Positions 22,640-35,260 of a stretch of DNA of 64,000 nucleotides are shown piece by piece. Location: assembly GCA_032719365.1 (NCBI GenBank), contig CM064872.1, forward strand, positions 55,852,891 to 55,916,890. Reading direction: 5' to 3'. The translations under genes and the position numbers were made by a program. The DNA is from Prinsepia uniflora (Eukaryota; Streptophyta; Magnoliopsida; Rosales; Rosaceae). The first letter of the stretch is position 1. Every line of letters begins with the position of its first letter. A model generated the notes under the pieces. The model was not told the DNA's origin, did not search any database, and saw only the letters and a list, made by a program, of their open reading frames with translations.

Positions 22640-25350
22640 TTAAATTAATCGCATGATACGGTGTGTTGGATTAAACCCTTTCTGGTACATCTCTTCTACC
22701 CATCTCTTTGCCTCATATGTCATCCCGAGTTTAAGGAAACCTTGTACTAAGACTTCATAAGTCCACCGATTAGGCTCATACCCTTTCTTGCACATCTTGT
22801 AGAACAATGCACAGGCATGGTCCATGTTGCTCTGATGACTTAGTCTTCTTAGCAATATATTGTGTGTGAACACGTCTAGAGGAAAGCACTTTTGAATTAC
22901 TTCTTCCAAATTTTCAATATCTTCGTTCACCCTGATACGACCAGAAAATGCACCAATAAGCAGACCAAGCGTTGAAGTGTCAGACTCGGACATATCGTTC
23001 TTCTGCACCTCTCTGAGACGAACCCAAGAATCGTAAAGTTGTTGAGATTTCAAAGAATGCAACAGAAGTATGTTACCAATAAAGGATGTAACATGGCGGC
23101 CGACTTTCTCTAAGTCGTTAATGAGACTTACTGCTATATCATATTCTTTATGCCTACAGAGCATCTGTATAAGAAACTCATAACAGTCATCACTTGGAAC
23201 CACTCCTTTCTCTCTCATTTCCCTCAACAGGTTAAGTGCAATATCCGCCTTTTTCGCCTCGCATAGACCAGCAATCATGGCAGCGTATAGTCTTCTCCCA
23301 ATCTCTCTTCTCCCTTGCAGATCATTGAAGAAGTTCAAAGTATCTGAAATTCGTTCACTCTTCAAATAACTTTGCAACATAAGAACCTCAGATTTAGTAT
23401 TGGGCTCAACTCCACTTCGCTGCATCATCTCATATACTTGTCTAGCAAGATCGGACCTTTTGGCATGCCCAGCTCCATAGATTAAAAAATTGTATATTTC
23501 ACGACTCGGTTCTCTACAACACAGCTGCATCTCCAATAAATTGAAGAAATGCTTGTCTGGATTTTCCATCTCACATAGACAGCAAATTACATCTCTAAAC
23601 AGGCTACGAGTAGGTAAGTAACCCTTTTCCTGCATTTCAATAACAAGCCTGGCAGCAATATCCCCCTTTTTTAACTTGTGAAAGCCCTCTATCAAGTTAA
23701 AGTATGTATTCCATTTGGCAACTTTATTTATTCTGTTGAGTTCCCCATGTATTAAATAACCATCTTCTACCCTGTTACTCCTACAAAGAGCAGCAATGAA
23801 CTTATCATATGTGGAATCACTAGGCATAAAGTTGCGCTCTAGCGCAAAAATAACCAACTCCTTCATCTTATCAAGCTTTCCATCCCTGCATAGCGCATCT
23901 GCCAGTATGAAAAACGTTTTCTTACCAGGAAAATAACCGTGATCCTTAGAATATTTCAATATTCGATATGCTTCATCAATGCTGCCATTCCCACAGAAGG
24001 TATTGATCAAATAATTGTAAGCCATACGATTAGGGGAGAGTCCAAACTCAGACCTTGAATTATACAACTGAAGGGCGATATCCACCATCCCTGCTTTGCA
24101 AAAGAAGCACAATGCAGCATTCATAGTAACCTTATCAGGGGAAATCTGACCCTCCTTCATCTCCATTAACAAATCACAAACCTCCTGAAGCCGTTCCTCC
24201 CTCAAAAGCCTACATATCAAAATATTGTACCTAAAGGCATCGGGAACATACCCTTCTAGTGACTTCTTGCTCTGCAAAAACTCCAATGCACAGTCTAACC
24301 TCCCAGCCTGAACAAGATCCCGTATCCACACATTATAAACCCTCTCCATGAGAAGCACTCCTGACTCCCCAAATTCCTCCACCAACTTCCCAGCATGGTC
24401 AAACTTATTTTGCTTACAAAGGGCATCCACAAGAACACTCACCATATGCCCATTGACATTGAAAGACAGGGCGTTAGTCAACAATTTACGCAAATATACT
24501 TCAGCTTCATCCAGCAAGTTTTGCTTACAGTACCACTTGAGCATGATGGAATGGGTGATCTCATTCTCAAAACCCCTCAAAGAAATCTGCTTGGCAATGA
24601 CTTGAACAGCATCAAACACTTCTCTTCCACCAAAGCATTCAAAAGAACGTGGTAAGCAAAGGAATCCAGGTCAAGGCCTTGAAAGCGCAGTTTACCAAAC
24701 AGTTGGAGTGCAATGTCGGGCTTGCCAGCTACATCATAACCCATGACCAAAGTGTCGTGAAACCGAACAGTGTGGGCATACCTTTGCTTCCTGTAGGTGG
24801 CGAGGAAATCAAGCATGAGGGACATGAGCTTGACCCGAGAAAGAATCTTGTAAATAGTGTTGAAGGTTGCCCGGGTGTGATGAAAGCCGGGCTGGCGACC
24901 GGCCCAATCAAAAAACTTGAGACAGGAGAGGACGTCCTTGTCATTGCTGCCAAAGCGGAGCACCTCCAAGACAAAGGCCTCGGAGAGGCGGAGGTTGAGA
25001 TTGGAGAGGGCCAAGTCTGCAGACGATAGGTCGGTGTCATTGTGGTCGTGGGTGGTGTTGAGGATCTAGAAGATGCGGTCGAGGAGGAGGTCATTGCGGG
25101 TCTTGAACCACTCCTTGAAAGATTGGATAACGTCCTTTGCTGGGACCGAGTAGTTTGGATATGTGAAAGATGTGGTGGAAAAGGCAGCAGCAGCAGCAGG
25201 GGAGTTAGGGCTAAAACAGAAACAGGAAGTGGAACAAATAGTGGGATTGGGATTGGGATTGAGATTTCGGCGACTGAGATTGAAGAACGCAAGTGAAGAG
25301 GACAAATAGTTCGCCCTGGATTTGGATAAACTCCTCATTGAAAACTGCAT
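22640..25350 (-). pseudogene. P-class pentatricopeptide repeat (PPR) protein gene with one stop and one frameshift
   Basis: The gene is intronless, as is usual for PPR genes. ATG at 25350 opens MQFSMRSLSKSRANYLSSSL, Arg/Ser-rich and acid-poor like a mitochondrial targeting peptide. Then follow LRLSEAFVLEVL, FFDWAGRQPGFHHTRATF and a long series of about 35-residue helix-pair repeats (e.g. YNYLINTFCGNGSIDEAYRI). Two lesions break it. TAG at 25066-25068 is codon 95, likely from CAG or GAG. A one-base loss lies in the T run (AAA on the plus strand, 24614-24616), after which the frame continues open for 659 codons to a stop at 22640. Full length would be about 903 aa. PPR proteins bind organellar RNA. 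From memory it resembles the Arabidopsis At1g71210 type. Because everything else is open and only a homopolymer indel and one base are wrong, an assembly error or very recent inactivation is plausible. Confidence 0.8.
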
Positions 25351-28300
25351 ATTATCATTCTACCTACAGAAAGGAGGAATGCGACTCCACTCCTCTCTTT
25401 AAGCCTTAATCCAAGCTTAAGCGTCTACTGGTGCTTAGATGCTCTCTCGCTTTGATTTTTCTCTTATCTTTGACATGAGCCAACTTCCCATTCAAAGCCA
25501 GCTCCACCTCCAAGTGAGTGACATAATTGAAATCCTGCATCAAGCTGAAATTGAGGAGAAAATAAAAAAATGCATGTATCGAAGCAAAATTGGTCAACAG
25601 TCCATATAGAAAGTGTTTTCATATAACTGCACTAGGTCGTTGAATATTATCAAGGAAAAAGAACCCACTGATGCAAAACCACATACACTTAACCTGTATA
25701 ACCAGAAAGATTACAATGGATAATTTTCGAAAGCAAAGCTTGTCATCAATACAAACTTTATCGCAGAGAAGATCAAACAGGTGAGAAAGGGACTTCCGTC
25801 AACATCAAAAAATCAAACAGGTGAGAAAGGGACTTCCGTCAACATCAAAAATCCAGTCAAGATGAACTTAAACACAAAAAATGCAGACATGCACACTTAA
25901 AATGCATTAAAATAAAACCCTTTTCACAAAATCCAAGAAAAGAAAAAGAGAGAAAAACCTTTTCTCGTACTACACAAACACAGATGCCTATCACCACACA
26001 AGAAAAAAAAGCAAGAAGTCAGCATCTGATTAATGCCTCAAGGTACACAGTACCACCAATTTTGATTAAGAACTTGAAAAAAATGCAAACTAAATTAAAG
26101 GGCATGGCTGGGACGAGTAATGAGATGCATTTTAACCAGTTTAAAAGCTCAAACACATTATTGAGGTCAGACTCAAACATCTCACCGCACATCTATTACG
26201 AGTAAATCACGTTTTCACCTACCCTATCACATTTTCACCACCCTATGACATTTTCACATGTAAAACCCCATTTCACTTCAATAATCACTCTTCACAGCAT
26301 GATGACCTTGTCAACCAGAAAGCACAATTTGAGGCCAAACTCACACTTTCACATCTAAAACCACGTTTTCACTTTAATAATCACTCTTCACAAGAAAATG
26401 ACTTGTAAAACCAGGAACATGGAAGGAAGGAACTAAAAAAACCACATTTTCATAGAAAATCATAGTCACACTGTCACACCACAAATCACACTGTTTTGGC
26501 CAAACTCAGCTTTCATAGTAAAATGACATGGTCACAACTACATTGTTACCAATTAACTTATTGGGTTTTGATTTTTGATTTTTTCTTTTCGAAGAAGGAG
26601 TTTTGGATTACTTTTTGTTCAAGAACTATAGGGTGAGTCTAAATCAAATCACAGACGACAAACAAGTTGACAAGTCTCTCATTTTCTATAGCTCAGAAAC
26701 GAAGGGGAAAAAAAAGCTAAAAAGTAACTCACCAAATAGAGATGATATTTGATTTGGCTAAAATTTGATCAAACAACCTGTAATAAAGTGCTCATCTTTG
26801 CTAACCCTAAACCCTAAACATACAGGAAAAAATATTGGAAGGGTATAAAACAGATAAAACAGTTGTGATCACTACATGCATACCAAGATCTTTCGAAAAT
26901 ATAAGTTCTCCAAAGTTGAGCAACAGCAGCACTCTCCACTGAATGCTTTAGCTTTCGTCGCTTGGGATTCTGAATTTCAAATCCAACAAAAAAAAAATTG
27001 CAATTCAACTGCATTTGACCGCCTAATGAACATTCAATTCAAGCGAACTGTTGAAATAAAAACTCAAGATAGAGGGCGGAAATACCGATTCTTAAGCAGT
27101 TTCGCGTGCGAGAGACCAAATATTCCTTCCCTACGACTCAAGCCCTCTGATCAAATTCCCTCTCAAGAAGATGATACACGGACTAACGACGGGAGTGGGT
27201 GGGATAGAAGTGTTCTCTCTCTACCAAACTGGACAAGTTAAAATTTCGAAAAAAATTAACCAAAAAAAGTACGAGTGAAAGATGCCGTGCTGGTGGAACT
27301 TGTGGGGGGTAGTATGCTATTTATGTTTGAATGGTAAGATTTGTTGAGCAAAAATGAAAACAAATTGTAGTAGTAATGGTTCTAGTTAGCATTCTCCGCA
27401 TTAAAGATGAATGAATTTTGTGTCAACTTTTTTCTTCTAAGGGAATAAGATCACACAAAAACAAAATCCGATTGAAGTTGTTGATGCAGACGTAGAGTTG
27501 AAGTTCGGAGGCAATGGTTCAACCGGAACGCTTTGTTTTGATCTCTAAGTCAGTTTAGTCAGAAGAAAAAAAAATCAGTTTAGTTAGAAGAATAAATAGA
27601 CAAAATATTGGTATAAATATTTTGAATTGTCATTACAAGTGAGGCGTGTTCTCTATTTATTAGGGTTCAGTTGAACACGATTTGATATGGTATAGTTTTT
27701 TTTATTTTTTATCAGAAGATTTGATATGGTATAGTGTGTATAATATTTGATGATATCAAAATTATATTATTTAATTTTAATCGATTTGTTACGATTTTAT
27801 ATTACATAATTTAAAATTGATATTTGATCATATCGTACCGATTAAGTTCGATATAATTTCAGTGCAATTTCGATTTTAAGCCAAAATTTTATGGATTTAG
27901 GGTTTAGGTGACTATTAATGAGGAATTATGATTTTTAGGGTAACAAATACTTGGTTAGCTAGCTTTTTTTTTTATCGAGCAATTATGATGTCAATTCATT
28001 AGGTGACTACTAGTGTTGTTAGTATTTAGGTTTAAAAAAATGTTTTCTAATGTAGTTCAACAAGAGTCTTTTCAAGTATGGTAAACAATATAATTTTAAT
28101 TAGATAAATTTATTATCATTAGGCCACAAAGAACTCATAATAGTTTTTAATATATGATTTATATATCAACCAATAGAAAATAGTTCTAGTTATTTTAAAA
28201 AAATGTTAATTCGGCTTAATATCGGTACATGACGATTTTTCAAAACCTCGAAATAAAAACCATACAGACGAATCAGTCATGTACCAATCATCATGTCGAT

Positions 28301-28776
28301 TTTTCTATTCGGTATTTTTTTCGGTTTGGTTTGAGAACGGTATTATTTCAGTTTTTCAATTTTATATGCCCAGCCCTACTATTTATAATAAAGTGAGGTG
28401 AGACACTCTACCGATATTATTGGTTGAAAGAGATAGTTTTTAATAATTGATTCTACTGGAAGAAATCATTTGTGATTAACTATATGAATAATAATAATAA
28501 ATAACTCGTAGAGAGATTATTTATTATTTGTATTGATAAGATTAATTGATACATTCAACTAATAAATATATTAAATTAATATGAAGTTCGTGATATGTCG
28601 TCGTTGCCTATACCAAGGTAGTATTGAAAATAAAAGAATTATGGCAATGTGGCAGTTCCATAATTTTCAGGCAATTTATGGCTCCACAAATACCTACACA
28701 TCGCTTAGGAATTAGGGAATCCTAAGAGATGTAAGTTTTTCGTGGTCCGAATAAATCACTTTAGGGTAAGGTTTCG
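25351..28776. other. Upstream of PPR gene and intergenic, no clear gene
   Basis: 25351-27250 could hold the PPR promoter and 5' UTR. The minus strand around 27060-27240 is CT-rich and has an exon-like look, but nothing proves it. A plus-strand open frame of 121 codons at 26876-27241 has no recognisable domain. 26200-26560 holds repeated CACATTTTCAC / AATAATCACTCTTCACA blocks. 27680-27890 and 28210-28380 look like AT-rich transposon remnants, the latter with CGGTTTGGTTTGAGAACGG-type sequence. Confidence 0.4.
25772..25851. repeat. 40-bp tandem duplication
   Basis: ATCAAACAGGTGAGAAAGGG and the following 20 bases occur twice in a row, starting at 25772 and 25812, with no difference seen. Confidence 0.9.
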
Positions 28777-31476
28777 TGACAGGACCCGTCCCCAAATGAC
28801 ATAGATAACCGTGCCTGGTCCTACTCCGATCTGACAAGTCAACTGAAGTTCCAAAATTACCCTCAGCACTTGCCAAATAAGGGATAACCGCACCTGTGCC
28901 CACTCATGCCTCTACTTCCCGATCAGCCTCGATCATCGCGCCACGACTTGTAGGGTCAATAAAATAGAAAAGGTGTGAGTGAACAAAAATAAATATTTAT
29001 AAATACATTTATCAAAATACATTCTTACCCTCCAGTTTCACAAACATGCATGCATATCATAAATCAGGAGTAAAATATCAGAGCACAAATGTCTATAAAT
29101 CACAAATCTCAATAAAAACACGGGAATCCTTTCCATATCCAATCTTATTAGTCACGTTATCCCTGCAACACGTGCAAATTAATAGGCTCAAGGACCGCTC
29201 AAAATCCGAGCATGTCGCTGTGAACACATCACCAGTCGACAATCTAGATCGTTGTGAACACATCACCGACCGATCTCCACATAATCCAGCACATCTGATC
29301 TGAGTCGAGCCTCCCTTGCCTGCACGACAACAGACCGTGCTACGTGACCTCTCCAGGCGAACACATCCCATCCCCGAGGCGAGCGTTATCTCCAGGGTTC
29401 ATTCCGGGGAAACACATTCCCAACCGGAAGCCCTGATATCCACAACACAGGGTGCACTCCGGGGGAAACATATTCCCAAGCGAAAGCCCTAAATATCCGA
29501 AACATATCACCACTATGAAAACTAGTGAAAAAAATAGTTGCATTTGAAATCAAATCATTTATCCACATAGGGTCTCATCCCAAAACATAGTTTCCTCAAA
29601 ATCCGTAAAACCAGAGTCCCAATTATTTCATAAATCCGAAAACCATCACTATCATCATGTAATCACATGGAAATAGCAATCTAATCAAAATAACATCTCC
29701 AATGGGTCTCAAGCCCAAAATATCAATTACACGAAAAATTCGTGCAATTGCAACCTTAGTTACCATTTTCGCATAAATCCATAAAATATATCCAAAAAGC
29801 ATTACAAATCCATCAAATCAATCCCTGACTCATAATCCAAATCAAAACCAATCTCAAATCCCGGCCCTTGGCCCAATGCAACAATTTCATAATTTTCTCG
29901 AAAATCGTGCCCAAAATATTATAAAACAATATAATATTCTAAAAATCTAGAAATCATCATATCGAAACATTAATCATGCCAAATCATTTCAAATCATATA
30001 ATAAAGCATTTAAAACATATATGCATGCATTCTGGGTAGAAAACAAAAGTCCACTCACACACCGTCCAAACAGCTCACTTTCCGAGCTGCACGCATTTCC
30101 GTAATTTCCGGTACTTTCCAGGAATCTTAAATCCTGTCCAAAATCATCATTAAGGGTCACTAATGACTCAATTAATATCCTATAAATTTCTCATAATTTT
30201 CTGGGAATTAAATATTAATTTAAAACATAACATAAGCCTTCGGACCCTCGAAACAGTATCGAAACGGCGTCCGGTTGACTCGAAACCAATGCTAAAATGT
30301 TTGTTACATTGCATAGAACAAAAATCATGTTGACCTCACCTTGGAAATCGTACCCATGCACCCTCACGCGCCGCAAGAGGCTGCGCATGGGAGCCACGCG
30401 CCTGCACAGTACTTGCTACAATCCATCGTTTTCACCCAATTTCCCTACAATTGGGCTCTTCGACCCGCGACACAACCCGGTTAATTTTCCTTTAATTCGA
30501 AATTTTTTCTTTCAATTCTTTCATTGGATCTCATCTAATACATCTTAATTGAAGGTCTGTATCATTCATTTCACACGATTTGAACTTAAACCTATAAATC
30601 TCGAATCCCCTGCCGTTGAGTTCAACTTCTGAATTCACCAAATTAGGCCTTGATTATTGAGTCTAATCAACTAGGAAGTCACAGAGGGGTCCTATAAACA
30701 CAATTCTGAAATCAATTACATTGATTCTTACCTCAAATCACCTGAACTCAATCCTAAGTTCCTCTCAATTCCGTCATGTTTGTTTGTGGGCTTCCCTGTG
30801 TCAATTCATCTCAAATTTGAGCTGATTACATTCCAATTGATCCTAGAAGACTCAATTGAATCTCGATTTGAATCATCACAGTCTATTACTTTTATTTCGA
30901 ATTTTGGAAGAGTTGAACTTCCACGGGTTTGGGTCTTCGGGTTTAGGGGTTTATCTTCCTCAATTCTCCTCTAATTCTTACTCGTTTTTCTCTGTGGATT
31001 CGTCCCACTGTCTCAGGTTTTATACTTGGCCTCATCCATCAATCAATTTGATGAAATTTGAACGAAGGGGTGGGTGGTTTTTTGTATCTCAATAACACTA
31101 CCACACCTCCAGCTATCACGATAGGGCCACTAAGCCCTCTCTATCTGTGCCAGATGTCACCAACAGGACAGATGAGTCAGGCAACATGGCTGAACCAGCC
31201 AATTCCAGCCCAATTTACCATTTTACCCTTACCAAAAAAATGACCAAAATGCCCCTTCGCATTCCTAGGTCCGTAACTTTCACATCTGAACTCTGATTGA
31301 CGCATGTCGCCTGCCTACGGACTCAGCGTCTCGAGACCTATCTAACGGTTCTTACGGAAGGTCCAAACAATGTTCCGATCAAAAAGTCAATTTTTTGCCC
31401 CCATAACTAAGGGCAAAATCGTCATTTCCTTCCAATTTTTCCGATTTTTCCTTTTTCAAATTTTCGGGTCATCACA
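28777..31476 (-). repeat. Left (3') LTR of the gag-only element
   Basis: Starts TGACAGGACCCGTCCCC and ends GGGTCATCACA. It is about 2.7 kb and pairs with 32509-35941. Short open frames inside are not coding. Confidence 0.9.
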
Positions 31477-31490
31477 ACCTTCCCCCCTTA
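31477..31490 (-). other. Polypurine tract of the gag-only element
   Basis: The minus strand reads TAAGGGGGGAAGGT directly before the LTR start TGTGATGACCC. This is the expected second-strand primer site and fixes the element's orientation. Confidence 0.85.
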
Positions 31491-31612
31491 AGGAATTTTG
31501 TCCCCGAAATTCGAATGTATCCTCTCCGCAACTAAAAGTAAAGAGCAACTTACAACACAAGTGTATAACATAGAATATTTACAAAGTATCGCGAAATCAT
31601 GTAACAGTACAA

Positions 31613-32464
31613 TTACTTTGAACAACTTCCAAGTCGATATGGGCAGTTCCTTCTCAAATGCCCAAGTTCCCTACAAAAATGACAGAGGGCAGTGCTGAGT
31701 CGATTTGCTCCACCACACCGTTTACCTGTCGAATGGATTGAAGCCCCACTTGATTGAACCACTGACTGGGGTCGCGATACAAGGCAGTGAAGACTAACTC
31801 TCTTTGATGTTTCATGACTTATCAATTCAGTATCCTGACGCTCTCGGCATCGTCCAGAGCTCAAAGATTGTTCTTGCACATGTAAACTAGCCTTCACTCG
31901 AATAGCAGCATCTGGTAGCTCTCGAAGGGTGGAATATGATCCCACAGTTATAGTGGATCATATCTCATTCTTTAGCCCATACTCAAATCTGCGACACTTA
32001 TCCTCTTTATTTTCCACATACAATGGAGCAAAGCTAGGTAAGTTTAGAAATTTCTGTTCATATTCAGCCACTAACATGTTGCCCTGCTGCAGTTCCAGGA
32101 ACTCAACCTCTTTAGCATGACGAAATTAGCGGGGGTAAAACTGCTCCAAAAATCGCTCTCGGAATGTTTCCCATTCCAACGTACGGGCATCCCATCCAGT
32201 CAACTGTAAACCATGCCACCACATGCATGCATAGCCATCTAAAAGAAAAGTGGCTTATAACACCATGTCCTCCGGGGGACATCTCATGACTTCAAAAATC
32301 CTTTCCAAATGAGTGATCCAATCATCGGCACCATCCGGGCCCAACTCACCACGAAACACAGTGGCTCCTAACCGCTGAGCTCTCTCAATATTCGGGCCTT
32401 CTCTAACCCTGTCCTCGTCCCTCTCATCTTCAGGTCGTGCACGGGGCGCACGTCTCGGAGGCAT
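31613..32464 (-). pseudogene. Ty3/gypsy gag remnant with CCHC zinc knuckle
   Basis: The frame opens at 32464 with MPPRRAPRARPED, a common start of plant gypsy gag. It passes through a Retrotrans_gag domain (FRGELGPDGADDWITHLERI, then W-HG, ETFRERFLEQFYP, EYEQKFLNLPSFAP). It ends after the nucleocapsid zinc knuckle CX2CX4HX4C (CHFCRELGHLRRNC, 31643-31684). The single frame is kept throughout but interrupted by TAA at 32255-32257, TAA at 32126-32128 and TGA at 31958-31960. Three stops without any frameshift suggest decay by point mutation. No pol follows. Gag would form the particle and bind RNA if translated. Confidence 0.85.
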
Positions 32465-32493
32465 GACGTAACAACAAAAATCAGGAACCAAAT

Positions 32494-32505
32494 GCTCTGA
32501 TACCA
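32494..32505 (-). other. Primer-binding site, initiator tRNA-Met type
   Basis: The plus strand GCTCTGATACCA is TGGTATCAGAGC on the minus strand, three bases inside the 5' LTR end. It is the standard plant gypsy/TRIM primer site. Confidence 0.92.
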
Positions 32506-34098
32506 ATTTGATAGGACCCGTCCCCGAAGGACATAGATAATCATGCTCGGTCCTGCTCCCGTCTGACAAGTCAACTGAAGTTCCGAAATTACCCTCAGCA
32601 CTTGCCAAACAAGGGATAACTGCACATGTGCCCACTCATGCCTCTACTTCCCGATCAGCCTCGATCATCGCGCCACGACCTGGAGGGTCAATAAAACAGA
32701 AAAGGTGTAAGTGGACAAAAATAAACATTTATAAATACATTTATCAAAATACATTCTTACCCTCCAGTTTCACAAACATGCATGCATATCATAAATCAAG
32801 AGTAAAATATCAGGGCACAAATGTCTATAAATCACAAATCTCAATAAAACCACGGGACTCTTTTCCATATCCAATCTCATTAGTCACGTTATCCCTTCAA
32901 TGCGTGCAAATTAATAGGCTCAAGGACCGCTCAAAATTCGAGCATGTCCCTGTGAACACATCATCAGCCGACAATCCAGATCGTCGTGAACACATCACCG
33001 ACCGATCTCCACATAATCCAACACATCTGATCTGAGTCGAGCCTTCCTCGACTGCACGACAACAGACCGTTCTACGTGACCTCTCTGGGCGAACACATCC
33101 CATCCCAGAGGCGAGCGTTATTTCCAGGGTTCATTCCGGGGAAACACATTCCCAACCGGAAGCCCTAATATCCACAAAACAGGGTGCATTCCAGGGAAAA
33201 ATATTCCCAACCGAAAGCCCTAAATATCCGCAACATATCACCACTATGAAAACAAGTGAAAAAAATAGTTGCATTTGAAATCAAATCATTTATCCACATA
33301 GGGTCTCAGCCCAAAACATAGTTTCCTCAAAATCCGTAAAACCAGAGTCTCGATTATTTCATAAATCCGAAAACCATCAATATCATCATGTAATCACATG
33401 GAAATAGTAATCTAATCAAAATCACATCACCAAAGGGTCTCAAGCCCAAAATATCGATTACACGCAAATCTGAGCAATTGCAACCTCAGTTACCATTTTC
33501 ACATAAATCCATAAAATATATCCAAAAAGCATTACAAATCCATCAAATCAATCCCTGACTCATAATCTGAGTCAAAACCAATCTCAAATCCTGGGTCTTC
33601 GCCCAATACAGCAATTTCATAGTTTTCTCGAAAATCATGCCCAAAACAATATAAAACAATATAATATTCCCAAAATCCAGAAATCATCATATCAAAATAT
33701 TAATCATGCCAATCATATAATAAAACATTTAAAACATATATGCATGCATTCTGGGTAGAAAACAAAAGTCCACTCACACACCGTCCAAACCGCTCACTTT
33801 CCGAGTTGCACGCGTTTTCGTAATTTCTGGTACTTTCCAGGAATTGTGAATCCTATCCAAAATCATCATTAAGGGTCACTAATGACTCAATTAATATCCT
33901 ATAAATTTCTCATAATTTTCCGGAAATTAAATATTAATTTAAAACATAACATAAGTCTTCGGACCTTCGAAACAATATCGAAACGGTGTCTGATTGACTC
34001 GAAACCAACGCTAAAATGTTCGTTACATTGTATAGAACAAAAGTCATGTTGACCTCACCTTGGGAATCGTTCCCACGCGCCCTCACGTGCCGCCATAA

Positions 34099-34160
34099 GT
34101 GCGTGGGAGCCACAAGCGGCTGCGCGTGGGAGCCACAAGCGGCTGCGCGTGGGAGCCACG
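34099..34160. repeat. 23-bp tandem repeat, about 2.5 copies, in the LTR hairpin region
   Basis: The block GTGGGAGCCACAAGCGGCTG recurs with a 23-bp period. The sister LTR has a single version at the same place (about 30372-30402), so it expanded after the two LTRs separated. Confidence 0.8.
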
Positions 34161-34558
34161 CGCCTGTACAGTACTTGCTACAGTGCAGCGTTCTCACTCG
34201 ATTTCCCTGCAATTGGGCTCTTCGACCCACGACACAACTCGGTTAGTTTTCCTTCAATTCGACCTTGTTTCTTTCAATTCTTTCATTGGATCTCATCTAA
34301 TACATCTTAATTGAAGGTCTGTATCATTCATTTCGCACGATTTGAACTTAAACTTATAAATCTCGAATCCCCTGCCGTCGAGTTCAACTTCTGAATTCAC
34401 CAAATTAGGCCTTGATTATTGAGTCTAATCAACTAGGAAGTCACATAGGGGTCCTATAAACACAATTCTGAAATCAATTACATTGATTCTTATCTCGAAT
34501 CACCTGAACTCAATCCCAAGTTTCTCTCAATTACGTCATGTCTGTTTGTGGCCTTCCC

Positions 34559-34858
34559 TGTAAGACCTGTGTCCTGGAGGGAACGGTGAATGATCCCACA
34601 TTCCTGCGAGGGGGGAATGGTCTGGGAAGGAAATGGTGGTGTGCCTTAAAGGTGTAGGCACACACCTATCTAGCATGAGGCCTTTTGGGAGCTTAGTGGT
34701 TTTGGGTTCAGTTGTAACTCCAAAGTTAAGCGAGTTGAGGCTGGTGCAATTCTATAATGGGTGAAACAAAACCGTGAGGGTAAGGGCAAGGAGGCCCAAA
34801 GCGGACAATATCATGCTAGATGAGTCGGGTCCTGACCGAGGAGGGTCGGGTCCTGACA
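34559..34858 (+). repeat. 5' LTR of the TRIM, with a deletion in the 5S-like region
   Basis: 300 bp. Box A-like AAGTTAAGCGAGTTGA is present at 34723-34738. The box C-like part stops at GGGTGA (34764) and jumps straight to AACAAAACCG, losing 32 bp that the 3' LTR retains. Confidence 0.88.
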
Positions 34859-34861
34859 AAA

Positions 34862-34874
34862 TGGTATCAGAGCC
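34862..34874 (+). other. Primer-binding site of the TRIM
   Basis: TGGTATCAGAGCC, complementary to the 3' end of initiator tRNA-Met, starts three bases after the 5' LTR. Confidence 0.92.
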
Positions 34875-34928
34875 AGACCTGACCAGGAAGTGTGTCAGCG
34901 AGGACGCTGGGCCCTAAGGGGGCTGGAT

Positions 34929-35260
34929 TGTAAGACCCGTGTCCTGGAGGGAACGGTGAACGATCCCACATTCCTGCGAGGGGGGAATGGTCTGGGAAGG
35001 GAATGGTGGTGTGCCTTAAAGGTGTAGGCACACACCTATCTAGCATGAGGCCTTTTGGGAGCTCAATGGCTTTGGGTTCGGTTGGAACTCCAAAGTTAAG
35101 CGAGTTGAGGCTGGTGCAATTCTATAATGGGTGACCCCCTAGGAAGTTGCACCGTGAACTCCCGAAAACAAAACCGTGAGGGTAAGGGCAAGGAGACCCA
35201 AAACGGACAATATCGTGCTAGATGAGTCGGGTCCTGACCAAGGAGGGTCGGGTCCTGACA
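34929..35260 (+). repeat. 3' LTR of the TRIM, full length
   Basis: 332 bp, from TGTAAGACCCGTGTCC to GGGTCCTGACA, followed by the TSD. It includes the complete 5S-like block. Confidence 0.9.
35084..35155 (+). promoter_or_regulatory. 5S rRNA-like internal promoter region (box A to box C) in the TRIM LTR
   Basis: The sequence resembles the middle and 3' half of plant 5S rRNA. GGAACTCC leads into AAGTTAAGCG (box A, about 35093-35102), and ATGGGTGACCCCCTAGGAAG (box C, about 35127-35146) follows. In true 5S genes these recruit TFIIIA/TFIIIC and RNA polymerase III. Activity here is inferred from the known Cassandra family. Confidence 0.8.

Larger units (their letters stand above)
34559..35260 (+). 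mobile_element. Complete Cassandra-like TRIM retrotransposon, 702 bp
   Basis: A perfect TSD, ttccc, lies at 34554-34558 and 35261-35265. The uninterrupted sister LTR reads straight through this site. LTRs are 34559-34858 (300 bp) and 34929-35260 (332 bp), both starting TGTAAGACC and ending TCCTGACA. The internal part is only 70 bp: PBS TGGTATCAGAGCC at 34862-34874, then a G-rich polypurine stretch before 34929. No coding sequence exists. The LTR carries 5S rRNA-like sequence, the hallmark of the known Cassandra family. The 32-bp length difference is a single deletion in the left LTR. Eight substitutions in the first roughly 206 bp indicate moderate age. Confidence 0.92.

Noticed and set aside
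24614..24616. An intron joining the two PPR frames
   Set aside because: The frame changes within a few bases with no room for an intron. Restoring one T in the run keeps conserved PPR sequence, so a one-base indel is the simpler reading.
24729..25292. 187-codon minus-strand frame rich in Ser, Pro and Thr
   Set aside because: It is an out-of-frame shadow of the PPR 5' region; the true frame shows targeting-peptide and PPR-type sequence.
26876..27241. 121-codon plus-strand open frame upstream of the PPR gene
   Set aside because: No recognisable domain, low-complexity residues, and it ends in a region that could be a minus-strand 5' UTR. Not enough to call a gene.
35084..35155. A genuine 5S rRNA gene
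   Set aside because: Only box A to box C resemble 5S. The first part of 5S is missing, the block diverges between boxes and it lies inside a TRIM LTR.
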